From: Oscillospiraceae bacterium
Lineage (GTDB): Bacteria; Bacillota; Clostridia; Oscillospirales; Acutalibacteraceae
DNA: 64,000 nt
Direction of reading: 5' to 3'
Assembly (NCBI GenBank): GCA_015066395.1
Contig: SVOL01000009.1
Coordinates: forward strand, 1 to 64,000
A program made the translations under genes and the position numbers. Under the pieces are notes generated by a model that had not been told where the DNA came from, ran no database searches, and worked only from the letters and a program-made list of their open reading frames with translations. This document shows, piece after piece, positions 26,210 through 35,413 of this stretch (the stretch's first letter is position 1; each line of letters opens with the position of its first letter).

Positions 26210-26752
26210 ATGGAAAAGACTAAATACACAGGCACACAGACTGAAAAAAATCTTGAGATCGCATTTGCCGGCGAATCGCAGGCAAGAAACAAATACACTT
26301 ATTTTGCTTCCGTTGCCAAGAAAGAGGGTTACGAGCAGATCGCCGCTCTCTTCTTAAAGACTGCGGACAACGAAAAAGAACACGCTAAGCTGTGGTTCAA
26401 GGAACTGCAGGGTATCAGCAACACCGCTGAAAACCTTAAGGATGCCGCCGAAGGTGAGAACTACGAGTGGACCGATATGTATGCGGGCTTCGCTGAGACC
26501 GCTGAAAAGGAAGGCTTCCACGAGCTGGCTCAGAAGTTCCGCCTTGTAGCCGCTATTGAAAAGCACCACGAAGAGCGTTACAGAGCATTGCTCAAGAACG
26601 TTGAAATGGCTGAGGTCTTTGCTAAGTCCGAGGTTAAAGTTTGGGAATGCCGCAACTGCGGACACATTATTGTCGGTATGAAGGCTCCCGAGGTTTGCCC
26701 CACCTGCAACCATCCTCAAAGCTATTTTGAGATCCACGCAGAGAACTATTAA
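26210..26752 (+). CDS. rbr: Rubrerythrin
   Basis: This 180-residue non-heme iron protein reduces peroxide in anaerobes. The N-terminal ferritin-like di-iron domain has [26 protein letters not shown] and [10 protein letters not shown]. The C-terminal rubredoxin-like domain has CRNCG and CPTC pairs. AAAGGAG precedes the ATG. It is monocistronic with a terminator, and no Fur/PerR gene is adjacent. Confidence 0.95.
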   Translation: MEKTKYTGTQTEKNLEIAFAGESQARNKYTYFASVAKKEGYEQIAALFLKTADNEKEHAKLWFKELQGISNTAENLKDAAEGENYEWTDMYAGFAETAEKEGFHELAQKFRLVAAIEKHHEERYRALLKNVEMAEVFAKSEVKVWECRNCGHIIVGMKAPEVCPTCNHPQSYFEIHAENY

Positions 26753-26757
26753 TTTCA

Positions 26758-26789
26758 AAAACGCCGCACGTTACTGTGCGGCGTTTTTA
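26758..26789 (+). terminator. Terminator after rubrerythrin
   Basis: An AACGCCGCAC/GTGCGGCGTT hairpin followed by five T. Confidence 0.85.
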
Positions 26790-26882
26790 TTTTTATTCCA
26801 CGATATAGTTGTTGCTTTCGAGCTTTAAAAGTGGTAAAATAATTTTAGTATTTGCCAAATTTCTTGTTTAGTAGGTGAACAG

Positions 26883-28601
26883 ATGAAGCCGGTGTTAAAA
26901 TACCTATTGCCGTTGAGGACTCGAATGGCAACCGGATTTTGCATCAAGGTCATAGGTACGGTCTCGGAATTGCTGATTCCCTTCCTGATGACCTACATTT
27001 TAGACAACGTAATAGTAACAGGTAACGTCGGACGGATCATAGCTTTCGGCGTTTTGATGCTTATCTGCGCTCTTGTAGCCAGCCTCGGCAACATAATTGC
27101 CAACCGTATGGCAGCAAAGGTCACCCGTGACTTTTCTTATGAAATGCGACGTGAGTTGTTTTCTAAGACCCTGCTCCTTAGTGCAAAGGACACCGACCGT
27201 TTCACAATACCGTCTTTAGAATCACGCATCACCTCGGATACATACAACGTACAAAACTTCATCGGTATGATACAGAGAATGGGTGTCCGTGCGCCGATAT
27301 TACTGCTCGGCGGTACAGCCATTACTCTTATTATGGACAGTACCTTATCGCTTGTTATGCTGGCAACACTGCCTATAATCTTTGCCGTTGTCTATAGCAT
27401 TTCACGCAAGGGTGTTCCGCTTTACACCAAGGTTCAAAAACGTATCGACAGTATGGTGCGAGTCGTCCGTGAGGATGCCCAGGGTATACGCGTTATCAAG
27501 GCCCTTTCCAAAAACGACTACGAAAACCGCCGCTACGACGAGGTCAACCGCGCACTCTGCCGCGAAGAAACACACGCCGGCACTATTATGAGCATCGTCA
27601 ACCCGGTTATGACCCTTTTGATGAACTTAGGAATAGCCGCTGTCGTTGCAGTAGCCGCATACCGCGTCAGTATCGGTGCATCGTCACCAGCAACGGTCAT
27701 TGCTTTTATGCAGTATTTCACCCTTATTTCCATGGCAATGATGTCTCTGTCAAGAATGTTTGTTATGTACACAAAATGTGCCGCTTCGGCCAACCGAATC
27801 GCCGAGGTCATCAACTGCCCTGACGAGCTTAAAACGATTGCCGACAGCGGTAACGGTGACAGCAATTACCACATTGCATTTGAAAACGTCGATTTCTCAT
27901 ACTTCGGTAAGCAGAACAACCTCGATAATATATCTATAAGGCTCAAAAAAGGTCAGCATTTAGGGTTGATAGGTGCGACGGGAAGCGGAAAATCCACGTT
28001 TGTTAAACTCCTGCTCAGATTTTACGATCCGCAAAGCGGTTCGATTTATATCAACGGCCGCGACATACGCTCTTATGAAAGCAAAGAATTCCGTGCGATG
28101 TTTGGTGTAGTGTTGCAGAGCGACTTCCTTTACGCCGACACGATCGAAGAAAACATACGATTCGGTCGCGATATAAGCCTTGAAGATATAAAAAAAGCCG
28201 CAAAAACAGCTCAGGCCGATTCATTCATAGAAAACTTCCCCGACGGCTACGGCCATCTGCTGTCAGCCAAAGGTACAAACCTTTCGGGCGGTCAAAGGCA
28301 AAGGGTGCTTATCTCACGTGCTTTGGCCGGCAACCCCGAGATACTTATTTTAGATGACTCATCATCGGCACTCGATTATAAGACCGATGCGACATTGCGT
28401 GAGGCTCTCAGTTCCGAGTTTTCCCACTCGACCGTCATTACAGTCGCACAGCGTGTCAGCTCGGTTAAAAGCTGTGATATCATTTTAGTCCTCGATGAGG
28501 GCAAAATAATCGGTCACGGCACACACGAACAGTTGATGAAGACCTGCACTGAGTACCGTGAAATAAGCGATTCCCAGATGGGAGGTGCTTTCGTTGAGTA
28601 A
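26883..28601 (+). CDS. ABC exporter half-transporter, degenerate-site subunit
   Basis: This 572-residue protein has a six-helix ABC transmembrane domain (1-310) and an NBD (330-572) with Walker A GATGSGKST, signature LSGGQRQR and Walker B ILILDDSSSALD. The residue after the Walker B Asp is Asp instead of the catalytic Glu. That is typical of one half of a heterodimeric exporter of the BmrCD/TM287-288 type. The neighbour supplies the normal Glu. The pair probably exports lipids or drugs. AGGTGAACAG precedes the ATG. Confidence 0.9.
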   Translation: MKPVLKYLLPLRTRMATGFCIKVIGTVSELLIPFLMTYILDNVIVTGNVGRIIAFGVLMLICALVASLGNIIANRMAAKVTRDFSYEMRRELFSKTLLLSAKDTDRFTIPSLESRITSDTYNVQNFIGMIQRMGVRAPILLLGGTAITLIMDSTLSLVMLATLPIIFAVVYSISRKGVPLYTKVQKRIDSMVRVVREDAQGIRVIKALSKNDYENRRYDEVNRALCREETHAGTIMSIVNPVMTLLMNLGIAAVVAVAAYRVSIGASSPATVIAFMQYFTLISMAMMSLSRMFVMYTKCAASANRIAEVINCPDELKTIADSGNGDSNYHIAFENVDFSYFGKQNNLDNISIRLKKGQHLGLIGATGSGKSTFVKLLLRFYDPQSGSIYINGRDIRSYESKEFRAMFGVVLQSDFLYADTIEENIRFGRDISLEDIKKAAKTAQADSFIENFPDGYGHLLSAKGTNLSGGQRQRVLISRALAGNPEILILDDSSSALDYKTDATLREALSSEFSHSTVITVAQRVSSVKSCDIILVLDEGKIIGHGTHEQLMKTCTEYREISDSQMGGAFVE

Positions 28602-30375
28602 CAAAAAGCCCAACCGCAAGGGACTGTTTATAAGGCTTGGTAAATACGTTTTAGGACAATGGCCGCTGTTTGTTCCCGCTGTCATTCTTACCCTTTTGTC
28701 AAACCAGCTTTCGCTTATGGGTCCGAGATTTTCGGGTGCGGCCATCGATGCTATCGAATCGACCGGCGGAGTAAACTTCGACTTGGTTTTCGAGAACGTA
28801 CTGAAGATGATCCTCTGCTACACGGCGTCTGCTCTACTCTCCTACCTGCTGGCGGTCATAATGATAAATTTGAGCCAGCGCATAATCTACCGTATGCGAC
28901 GCCAGGTGTTCGAAAAGCTCAACACTCTGCCTGTAAACTTTTTCGATCAAAACGCTACGGGTGATATCATCAGCCATATCTCATACGATATCGACACGAT
29001 AAACAGCACACTTTCGCACGACCTTGTGCAGGTTATGACCAGCCTTTACACGGTTATAGGTTCTCTTATTTTTATGTGGCAGATATCCCGGCCTATGATA
29101 CTGATATTTGCCCTCACCGTACCCGTGTCTATACTGTTCACCCGCTATCGTTCTAAAAAAGTTCGTCCGATGTTCAGGGCAAGATCCAAGAAATACGGAG
29201 AACTCAACGGCTTTGCCGAAGAGATGCTGTCGGGCGCCAGAAGCATTGAGGCCTACGGTCGAGAAGAGGTCATATCCGATAGATTCAATGCCCACAACAA
29301 GGAAGCTATGGATGCCTACTACAACGCCGAATATAAGGCGACTCTTCTCTTCCCTACTATTAACCTGATAAACAATTTTTCATTATCAATGGTAGCGGTT
29401 TTCGGCGGTATACTCTATATGTACTCGCAAAACGGCGTATTCGCTGCGGGATCACTGTTTTTTATGTCGTTGAGCGGCGTTGCACAGTACGTGCAGTATT
29501 CCCGTAAATTCGCAGGACCTATAAACGAGTTTTCCAACATCCTGCACGAATTCCAGTCGGCCTTCTCGGCCGCTGAGCGTGTGTTCCGCATCTTGGATGA
29601 GGAACCCGAACCGTTAGACCGCGACGGTGCCGCCGACTACTCAGAGCCTAACGGCGATGTTGAACTCAGTGATATAACCTTTGGCTATACCAAAGACAGA
29701 ACCATCTTAAAAAATGTTCACGTCGAGGCTAAAAAGGGTCAGACTGTAGCGATAGTCGGTCCTACCGGTGCGGGAAAAACGACCATAATCAACCTGTTGA
29801 TGCGGTTTTACGATCCTCAAAGCGGTGTGATACGAATGGACGGCAAAGAGTCGCTGGATCTTAAGCGTGCCGACCTTAGAAAAGCCTTTACAATGGTTCT
29901 GCAGGACACTTGGCTGTTCCATGGAACGGTTTACGACAATATCGTTTACGGCAAGGAAAACGCAACAAAAGAAGAGGTTTATGCCGCTGCTAAGGCCGCT
30001 AAGATCGACGGCTATATTAATAGCCTGCCCAATGGGTATAATACCGTGCTTTCCGACGACGGTGTCAATATTTCAAAGGGTCAGCGTCAGTTGATAACCA
30101 TAGCGCGCGCCTTCCTCTCCGATGCGCCGATGCTGATCCTGGATGAGGCGACCTCAAACGTCGACTCGCGAACCGAGATCAAGATCCAGGCTGCGATGAC
30201 CGAACTGATGAAGGACAGAACCTGTTTCGTCATCGCTCACCGATTGTCGACCATTCAGAACGCCGATACGATCCTGGTCGTCAAGGACGGTACTATCATC
30301 GAGCAAGGCAACCACGAGGAACTTTTAAAACTCGGCGGATTTTATGCAACGCTTTACAATTCACAATTCAAATAA
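28594..30375 (+). CDS. ABC exporter half-transporter, catalytic subunit
   Basis: This 593-residue partner of the upstream gene has a six-helix TMD (1-320) and an NBD with Walker A GPTGAGKTT, Walker B MLILDEATSNVD (normal Glu) and a non-canonical signature ISKGQRQ (SKGQ instead of SGGQ). A changed signature in this subunit pairs with the degenerate site of the first one, as in heterodimeric exporters. I prefer TTG 28594, with GGGAGG 8 nt upstream, over GTG 28585. The gene overlaps the upstream stop by 8 nt. Confidence 0.88.
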   Translation: MSNKKPNRKGLFIRLGKYVLGQWPLFVPAVILTLLSNQLSLMGPRFSGAAIDAIESTGGVNFDLVFENVLKMILCYTASALLSYLLAVIMINLSQRIIYRMRRQVFEKLNTLPVNFFDQNATGDIISHISYDIDTINSTLSHDLVQVMTSLYTVIGSLIFMWQISRPMILIFALTVPVSILFTRYRSKKVRPMFRARSKKYGELNGFAEEMLSGARSIEAYGREEVISDRFNAHNKEAMDAYYNAEYKATLLFPTINLINNFSLSMVAVFGGILYMYSQNGVFAAGSLFFMSLSGVAQYVQYSRKFAGPINEFSNILHEFQSAFSAAERVFRILDEEPEPLDRDGAADYSEPNGDVELSDITFGYTKDRTILKNVHVEAKKGQTVAIVGPTGAGKTTIINLLMRFYDPQSGVIRMDGKESLDLKRADLRKAFTMVLQDTWLFHGTVYDNIVYGKENATKEEVYAAAKAAKIDGYINSLPNGYNTVLSDDGVNISKGQRQLITIARAFLSDAPMLILDEATSNVDSRTEIKIQAAMTELMKDRTCFVIAHRLSTIQNADTILVVKDGTIIEQGNHEELLKLGGFYATLYNSQFK

Positions 30376-30385
30376 AGGAGTCATT

Positions 30386-31039
30386 ATGAGAAAAAAGGAA
30401 ATCGCAAAGAGATATATTATGTTCATCTTCTGCCTGTTCTTTATGGGTATTGGTGTAGCCTTGACAAAGCACGGCAACTTGGGCATTTCCCCGATGTCGT
30501 CGGTCGCAAATGTCATAAGCTATAAATTCACATTTTTCACATTCGGCACGTGGCTGACCATTTCAAACTGCGTAATGGTTTTAGGTCAGATTCTTGTCCT
30601 GCGCCGCAATTTTAAACCCATTCAGCTGTTGCAGATCCCGCTTTCCTTCCTTTTCGGATATTTCACCGACTGCGGCAGCTGGCTTGTGGCAGGGATCCCC
30701 AACGATGTCTACGTTGTCCGCATTTTACTGATTCTCGGCGGAGTTGTGGTAATCGCGTTCGGTATTTGTCTCGGCATCATCGCCGATGTAATGCTTAATT
30801 CAGGCGAAGCATTGGTCAAAGCCATAGCCGATGTTTCCAAAAAGGAGTTCGGCAATGTTAAGGTTATTTTCGACGTCACCTGGGTAACGCTGTCGGTCAT
30901 TCTGTCGCTCATCTTCTTCAACGGCAAATTGATAGGTACCAGAGAAGGCACGCTTATCTCGGCCTTAACGTTAGGATTTGCGGTAAAACTCATCCGCCCA
31001 CTTATCCAAAAGCCATTAACAAAACTTATAGAAAAATAA
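30386..31039 (+). CDS. YczE/YyaS/YitT-family membrane protein
   Basis: This 217-residue protein has five to six transmembrane helices and the family start GIGVALTKHGNLGISPMSSV. YczE-like proteins are widespread and largely uncharacterised. In Bacillus one is linked to bacillomycin/surfactin production through Sfp-related post-translational effects. It follows the ABC pair by 10 nt, with AAAGGAG before ATG 30386, so it is co-transcribed. Confidence 0.8.
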   Translation: MRKKEIAKRYIMFIFCLFFMGIGVALTKHGNLGISPMSSVANVISYKFTFFTFGTWLTISNCVMVLGQILVLRRNFKPIQLLQIPLSFLFGYFTDCGSWLVAGIPNDVYVVRILLILGGVVVIAFGICLGIIADVMLNSGEALVKAIADVSKKEFGNVKVIFDVTWVTLSVILSLIFFNGKLIGTREGTLISALTLGFAVKLIRPLIQKPLTKLIEK

Positions 31040-31119
31040 CTAACTCCCGACGCATTCAAAGATCAAGTGCTATATTACACAAGATTATAAACGTTTATTT
31101 CGATTATTCTTATGCAACC

Positions 31120-31155
31120 AAAAGGGTCGACTATCAAATGATAGTCGACCCTTTT
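31120..31155. terminator. Bidirectional terminator at the left border of the accessory block
   Basis: An AAAAGGGTCGACTAT/ATAGTCGACCCTTTT hairpin with T on both flanks, between converging genes. Confidence 0.85.
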
Positions 31156-31226
31156 GTTATACAAACAATTATACTCCGTTGACTCTTTATCCCAAAACAC
31201 ACAGCGGACTTCCGAACGAAGATTAT

Positions 31227-31841
31227 CTAAACATTCACAACAGTAATTGCGAAAACGTTTATAAAGTCATTATCCGGCAACCGTATAGATTTTAAACATT
31301 TTCCGTTCTCGAATATCAAACACTCACAGACAAAAAAGCCCATCTTATCTTTCAGGCTACCGTTATCTCGGGAAAGAGTAAAAGCCAAATCGCACAGCCC
31401 GCGCTCCACATGCTTGTATTCACTTATAAATTTAATTTTTTTCTCTTTATTAGAAATCCTCGACTGATATGTAACCCCCTGAGGCACAAGTAACTGAGAT
31501 CTCTCCGTTTTTCCATCATCATAAGTAACAACAAGAACATCATTCGACTCGATCCACTGTCCGAAACCAAGTATCCATATTTTTTTGGAACATCCAAAAT
31601 CTCCTGTGATTTCCTGACCTTCGCAAATAATATTGTCATATTTCCCACTATCAACATCGGCAAAATCAAAACAATTCTCATACTTCGCACTCACCGTTTC
31701 GAGTGAACCGGGAACCAACATTCTTCCGCTTATGCCCACATTTTTATACTTACCGGACTGTAACAGGTCTAATGAACCGATTGCTTTTGCATTAAAATGC
31801 TTTCTCAAATCGACCTTTGTTATTTTCAATATCTCCTGCAT
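31227..31841 (-). CDS. Unknown beta-rich protein of the natural-product block
   Basis: This 204-residue protein is not recognised. It is rich in alternating hydrophobic/charged strands (for example NVGISGRMLVPGSLETV, DVLVVTYDDGKTERSQ), so an all-beta sandwich fold is likely. No signal peptide or transmembrane segment is visible. The start is uncertain. ATG 31841 is used because it has AAAAGG upstream, which makes it overlap the upstream BtrH-like gene by about 50 nt. ATG 31865 and a TTG after the overlap are alternatives. The overlap indicates one operon with 31792-32811. It could be a tailoring or binding partner of the acyltransferase. Confidence 0.6.
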   Translation of the reverse strand: MQEILKITKVDLRKHFNAKAIGSLDLLQSGKYKNVGISGRMLVPGSLETVSAKYENCFDFADVDSGKYDNIICEGQEITGDFGCSKKIWILGFGQWIESNDVLVVTYDDGKTERSQLLVPQGVTYQSRISNKEKKIKFISEYKHVERGLCDLAFTLSRDNGSLKDKMGFFVCECLIFENGKCLKSIRLPDNDFINVFAITVVNV

Positions 31842-32811
31842 CACAAAAAACCTTTTTCCATTCATTTTCCTTTTCGATAACTCGATGTAAAATTTTATTG
31901 ATTTTATCAACAAAACCAATTGAAATCTCGTTTCGTATCAGGCATCTCAAGAACATACCAATTATAATTGCCCAATCATTAAAACTTCCCAAACTTGTAA
32001 ATTCCTTCAACAGTTGCGTTTCCCTAGACTGCAATATGTAATCGTAAAAATAACTCTGATACTTTTTGGCTGCATACACCTTTTCAAACATAGATTTGTA
32101 AAAATCTAAATACGCTCTTTCGTTATCCGGTGTAATTTCAATTTCACAAAAATACTCAACAAATTTTTTCAAATCATTTAGCGATCTTAAAAAGGCCTTC
32201 ACGCCGTTAAAAACATTAACTGTATTATCAGCATTAATCAACTTATTTTGTGTTCCACCTTTAAAAACAACGCACTTACACAAACCGCTTGGATGCAAGT
32301 GCTTAGAGGCATTATGTGCTTGTATTGCCGAATCAAACTCAATTCTCTTATGCTTATATCGTAAATCGTTTTCATAATTGTGCTCAAGAATCAAAAATTC
32401 CTCTGTGTTGTCATCAAAACCGCACAGCAACATGTAATGTAACACGTGTTCCTTATTGAAAGTATCCGGACGAATATTTTCATAAAAACAGTCGACCGGC
32501 AACAAAACATGAGAACCGGCCCTCAAATGTGCTTGTAATTCAGGCAAACAGTTTTCACACGAGTCCGTCCACTGAACAGCCACGCCGTTTTTAAGGAATA
32601 TTTCTTCCCAGCGGACAAAACTTCGTGTTTCCATTTTCAAATTCGGTCTTCCATCTTCAAAGTTAAAAACATACTCAAAATAGTCATTCTCAAAAAGTTC
32701 CATTAAGAAACCGTTTGTATATGCTATTTGAGCGAGCCCGTGTCTAAAACAGTCCAAATACCATATATCATTAAATGGGACTAATTCATTATTTATTACT
32801 TCCATATTCAA
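31792..32811 (-). CDS. BtrH_N-like putative acyl/aminoacyl transferase (C39-like fold)
   Basis: This 339-residue protein resembles the BtrH N-terminal domain: an N-terminal Cys in WYLDCFRHGLAQIAYTNGF, then a region like AHLRAGSHVLLPVDCFYEN followed by HYMLLCGFDDNTEEFLILEH with candidate catalytic His and Asp. BtrH transfers an acyl group from the carrier protein BtrI to an amine in butirosin biosynthesis. Similar domains occur in many natural-product clusters. Here an AMP ligase and a carrier protein lie about 3 kb away on the other strand. The C-terminal part (about 185-339) is helical and unassigned. The assignment is by pattern only and needs a profile search. A promoter lies at 32881-32909. 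Confidence 0.6.
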   Translation of the reverse strand: MNMEVINNELVPFNDIWYLDCFRHGLAQIAYTNGFLMELFENDYFEYVFNFEDGRPNLKMETRSFVRWEEIFLKNGVAVQWTDSCENCLPELQAHLRAGSHVLLPVDCFYENIRPDTFNKEHVLHYMLLCGFDDNTEEFLILEHNYENDLRYKHKRIEFDSAIQAHNASKHLHPSGLCKCVVFKGGTQNKLINADNTVNVFNGVKAFLRSLNDLKKFVEYFCEIEITPDNERAYLDFYKSMFEKVYAAKKYQSYFYDYILQSRETQLLKEFTSLGSFNDWAIIIGMFLRCLIRNEISIGFVDKINKILHRVIEKENEWKKVFCDAGDIENNKGRFEKAF

Positions 32812-32880
32812 ATCACGTCCTATATCAAAAGAATGCGGCAGGTTTATTTAACCATTATTTGCCATATTCTGACTTATATT

Positions 32881-32909
32881 ATTATATCTTATATTGCCTA
32901 TTTTAGCAA
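32881..32909 (-). promoter_or_regulatory. Promoter for the BtrH-like gene pair
   Basis: On the minus strand TTGCTA (32904-32909), a 17-nt spacer and a consensus TATAAT (32881-32886). The rest of the 280-bp divergent gap (32812-33089) is AT-rich, with no other clear feature. Confidence 0.7.
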
Positions 32910-33089
32910 GCAAAATTTAAAATCTTCGAAAAATTTATTCCCTTACCACAAAATTTATAAAAAATAATATTAATCAAATTTTCGACGTTTTTCTGCATAA
33001 AGCGACACAAGCAATGTGATATTATTGTTACAAGTAAAGTGAATATCATAACCACTTTGCAATACGGACATCTATACGGAGGTTTTATT

Positions 33090-34049
33090 ATGAAAAAATT
33101 TTTATCGTTAACACTTGCCCTAATTATCGCTTTGATGTGCGTTGGATGCAAAGGTAAAAAGGACACCGATACCATTAACGATCCGGCAAACAGCAACCCC
33201 ATTTCCAGTTTTGACAATGAGATATTCATCCCCGAGGACGGTGACTCGTCCCTATCGGGTGGATATATATCGAACAGTTCTGTCTCACCTGTACCGGATG
33301 GATATGTAGCTCCCGACTCCTCCGGCAATGGGTATATTCCAGGAGGCACGACCGGCACGTCGGGTCTCAGTCACCCTGACCTGTCCCAGTATCAGGACGC
33401 GAAAGGCTTTCTCATAAAAGATAAGAAATACAAATACCAGGGAAATGATGTGCTTATTCTTCATATCACCAATAAAACGAGCACAAATTATAATATCGCT
33501 GTCATATGCGAGTATTTTGACTCTGAAGGATACACCATAAAGACCGAGACAAAGACCTTTGAGGGTTTTGCGGCAGGTTATGAGAACTATTTTGTTTTCG
33601 TACCGCGAATCGTTTTCAGCAGTCACAAGATCAGCGTCAAGACCCAGAACTACAACGGCGTTGCGTTTGCGAGTTACCTGGAAACAAAAGATAACCCGGG
33701 TCAGTTAACTGTAGGTGCCATGAGCAAAAACGGAAGCCTTGACCTCTACGCGACAATAGGCATATCTTTTCAAAGAGCAAACACCTATAATAAAAACTTG
33801 TATTATGCAGCCGATTATGTCGTTTTCAATAATAAAGGTGAAATTTGTTACATTGATAACATGCAACTTGAAGACTATATGCCCCCTATAGGCACCAAAG
33901 ATCCCACGACCTTTAGAACATGGCGTCCGTTTTATCAATCCGATGTCCTCATGATAAACGTAGATAAATTCGTCTGGCCTGAGGAACTGACAGGTTCGGC
34001 GGGCGGTATCATGGCGATAAAGGCAGTAAGTGATAAGTATCTTTACTGA
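33090..34049 (+). CDS. Lipoprotein, unknown function
   Basis: This 319-residue protein has a lipoprotein signal (lipobox MCVGC, Cys about 20). An acidic, Gly/Ser/Asn/Pro-rich low-complexity linker runs to about residue 105. A beta-rich domain with an FxLYD-like character follows (GNDVLILHITNKTSTNYNIAV, then a second similar stretch). It is anchored outside the membrane. Its place next to the precursor gene suggests a surface role such as immunity or sensing, but this is only positional. ACGGAGG precedes ATG 33090. It lies 77 nt before the precursor start. Confidence 0.7.
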   Translation: MKKFLSLTLALIIALMCVGCKGKKDTDTINDPANSNPISSFDNEIFIPEDGDSSLSGGYISNSSVSPVPDGYVAPDSSGNGYIPGGTTGTSGLSHPDLSQYQDAKGFLIKDKKYKYQGNDVLILHITNKTSTNYNIAVICEYFDSEGYTIKTETKTFEGFAAGYENYFVFVPRIVFSSHKISVKTQNYNGVAFASYLETKDNPGQLTVGAMSKNGSLDLYATIGISFQRANTYNKNLYYAADYVVFNNKGEICYIDNMQLEDYMPPIGTKDPTTFRTWRPFYQSDVLMINVDKFVWPEELTGSAGGIMAIKAVSDKYLY

Positions 34050-34126
34050 ACATACTTTTATAACGTTTGTTTAGAAACAGTGAGGCAATGCGGAGTCCTG
34101 TTTTCAAAGAAAAGGAGTTATATGTT

Positions 34127-34387
34127 ATGAACAAAAGAATAATTAAACTCATAAATAACGAACGCACAACGTCAAAAATCAAATCACTCAAGGCTGATGC
34201 AGGCGAATGCGGTGCAGACGTTACTGCAGCCGACATTTGTCATTACTTTGACCGCGCGAAGTGCTCTTCATTTGCTTATGATGAATGCACAAAGGATTAC
34301 ACCTCCTGCAGTAATCACAGTTATGATTTTTGCAACTCAGACTACGACGACCCTTGTAAAGGCATAGGCGTTGTTGATATAAATTAA
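34127..34387 (+). CDS. Candidate Cys-rich RiPP precursor peptide
   Basis: This 86-residue protein has a basic N-terminal part (MNKRIIKLINNERTTSKIKS) that looks like a leader, and a C-terminal part with cysteines at 28, 38, 46, 54, 61, 69 and 77. From C38 on, the spacing is 8, 8, 7, 8, 8, and each inter-cysteine segment carries Asp and usually Tyr (for example HYFDRAK, SSFAYDE, NSDYDDP). There is no membrane segment. A radical SAM/SPASM enzyme, a protease and exporters follow. I read it as the substrate of that enzyme. AAAGGAG precedes ATG 34127. Six cysteines within 40 residues recalls SCIFF-type peptides, but the sequence is otherwise different. Confidence 0.75.
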   Translation: MNKRIIKLINNERTTSKIKSLKADAGECGADVTAADICHYFDRAKCSSFAYDECTKDYTSCSNHSYDFCNSDYDDPCKGIGVVDIN

Positions 34388-34461
34388 CAACTAATCAATC
34401 ACTTTGTAAAATTAATTATTAACTAATACGCATTTCTCACTGTTTCTTTACAAGGCTGGTC

Positions 34462-34488
34462 GTATGGCGAGAATTATTCTCGCCATAC
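34462..34488 (+). promoter_or_regulatory. Perfect hairpin between precursor and downstream operon
   Basis: A 13-bp perfect stem (GTATGGCGAGAAT arm) with a single-base loop, extended by CAAGG/CCTTG outside, lies in the 140-nt gap after the precursor. No T run follows. It probably acts as an RNA processing or stability element, or a partial attenuator that keeps precursor mRNA above enzyme mRNA. Confidence 0.6.
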
Positions 34489-34530
34489 ACCTTGCTATAT
34501 AACATCAATAGCTTAAAGGAGATGAAATCC

Positions 34531-35379
34531 TTGTTCTTCTTACAGTATAAAACATCTTTCAAAAACCTATCCCGTGCACCGCTGTTTTGGGCGGCATTGG
34601 CTGTGGTCGTTTTTGCGGCAGTTTATGGTGCACTTGAAGGCACATACTATGATGACAATCAGCCACAATTTATACTAGATTACGAAACGTATATCCAACA
34701 ATACATAAACATATGTGTACCAAAAGTTATGGTATACTCGATGCCGTTTTTCACAGTTGTCACCACGGCATTGTTGCTTAGCCGTGATTACGGCGACGGA
34801 TTTTACGAAATAGAAAAAGCCGGCGGTGTAAGACCCGTCAGCTACTTCTTTGGCCGTATGGCGGCACTTATAACCGTCGATTTCGTTGTTGTAACTGTCG
34901 CCTGCTATTTATCTTTCTATTTATATTATTTTACACGCGGCGGTGTGGCCGAATTAACTGTTCCACAAATGCTGGCAGATTCCCTCATTCGTATGATGCG
35001 GCTGATTATTTTTATTTCAATGCCATGCATTCTGATGTATATAGGCCTTACATACTTTACAGGAAGCTTGTTTAAAAGAAGCTATGCCGGTTCCGTTGTT
35101 GGCTTGGGTTACCTCGTGATAACTTTTGCCGCCATTTCAGTATTGCATATCCGGGCCAGGCAAACAGTATTCGGCAAATTTTATTTTGATTACTTATTGC
35201 CATTGCCGGAGAAAATTCGATTTTATTTACATAATTACGATACCAAATGGTTCGAAGGCACAATAAAATCATACGGCGTCACCGCACAAGAAGCAATCAT
35301 ATCGGTAGCTATACTTGTTACCGTCGCAGTTGTCTATTTTTCGTTAAGCTACATCCTCGTCCGACGTAGGGAAATATGA
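34531..35379 (+). CDS. ABC-2-type transporter permease (first)
   Basis: This 282-residue protein has about six transmembrane helices. A first cytosolic stretch (QYKTSFKNLSRAPLFW) and a long extracellular loop after helix 1 match ABC-2/Nat-type permeases. LLLSRDYGDGFYEIEKAGG is the typical coupling region after helix 2. It probably works with the ATPase at 41280 and the second permease at 40510 in export or immunity. I favour TTG 34531, with AAAGGAG 9 nt upstream, because ATG 34522 directly abuts that site. Confidence 0.75.
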   Translation: MFFLQYKTSFKNLSRAPLFWAALAVVVFAAVYGALEGTYYDDNQPQFILDYETYIQQYINICVPKVMVYSMPFFTVVTTALLLSRDYGDGFYEIEKAGGVRPVSYFFGRMAALITVDFVVVTVACYLSFYLYYFTRGGVAELTVPQMLADSLIRMMRLIIFISMPCILMYIGLTYFTGSLFKRSYAGSVVGLGYLVITFAAISVLHIRARQTVFGKFYFDYLLPLPEKIRFYLHNYDTKWFEGTIKSYGVTAQEAIISVAILVTVAVVYFSLSYILVRRREI

Positions 35380-35413
35380 ATTAAGATACTAAAAAATAAA
35401 ATGGGGTGAAAAA

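Noticed and set aside
34492-34530. Start of the first permease at TTG 34492 or ATG 34522
   Set aside because: The only Shine-Dalgarno (AAAGGAG at 34515) lies after 34492 and directly abuts 34522, while it is well spaced for TTG 34531.
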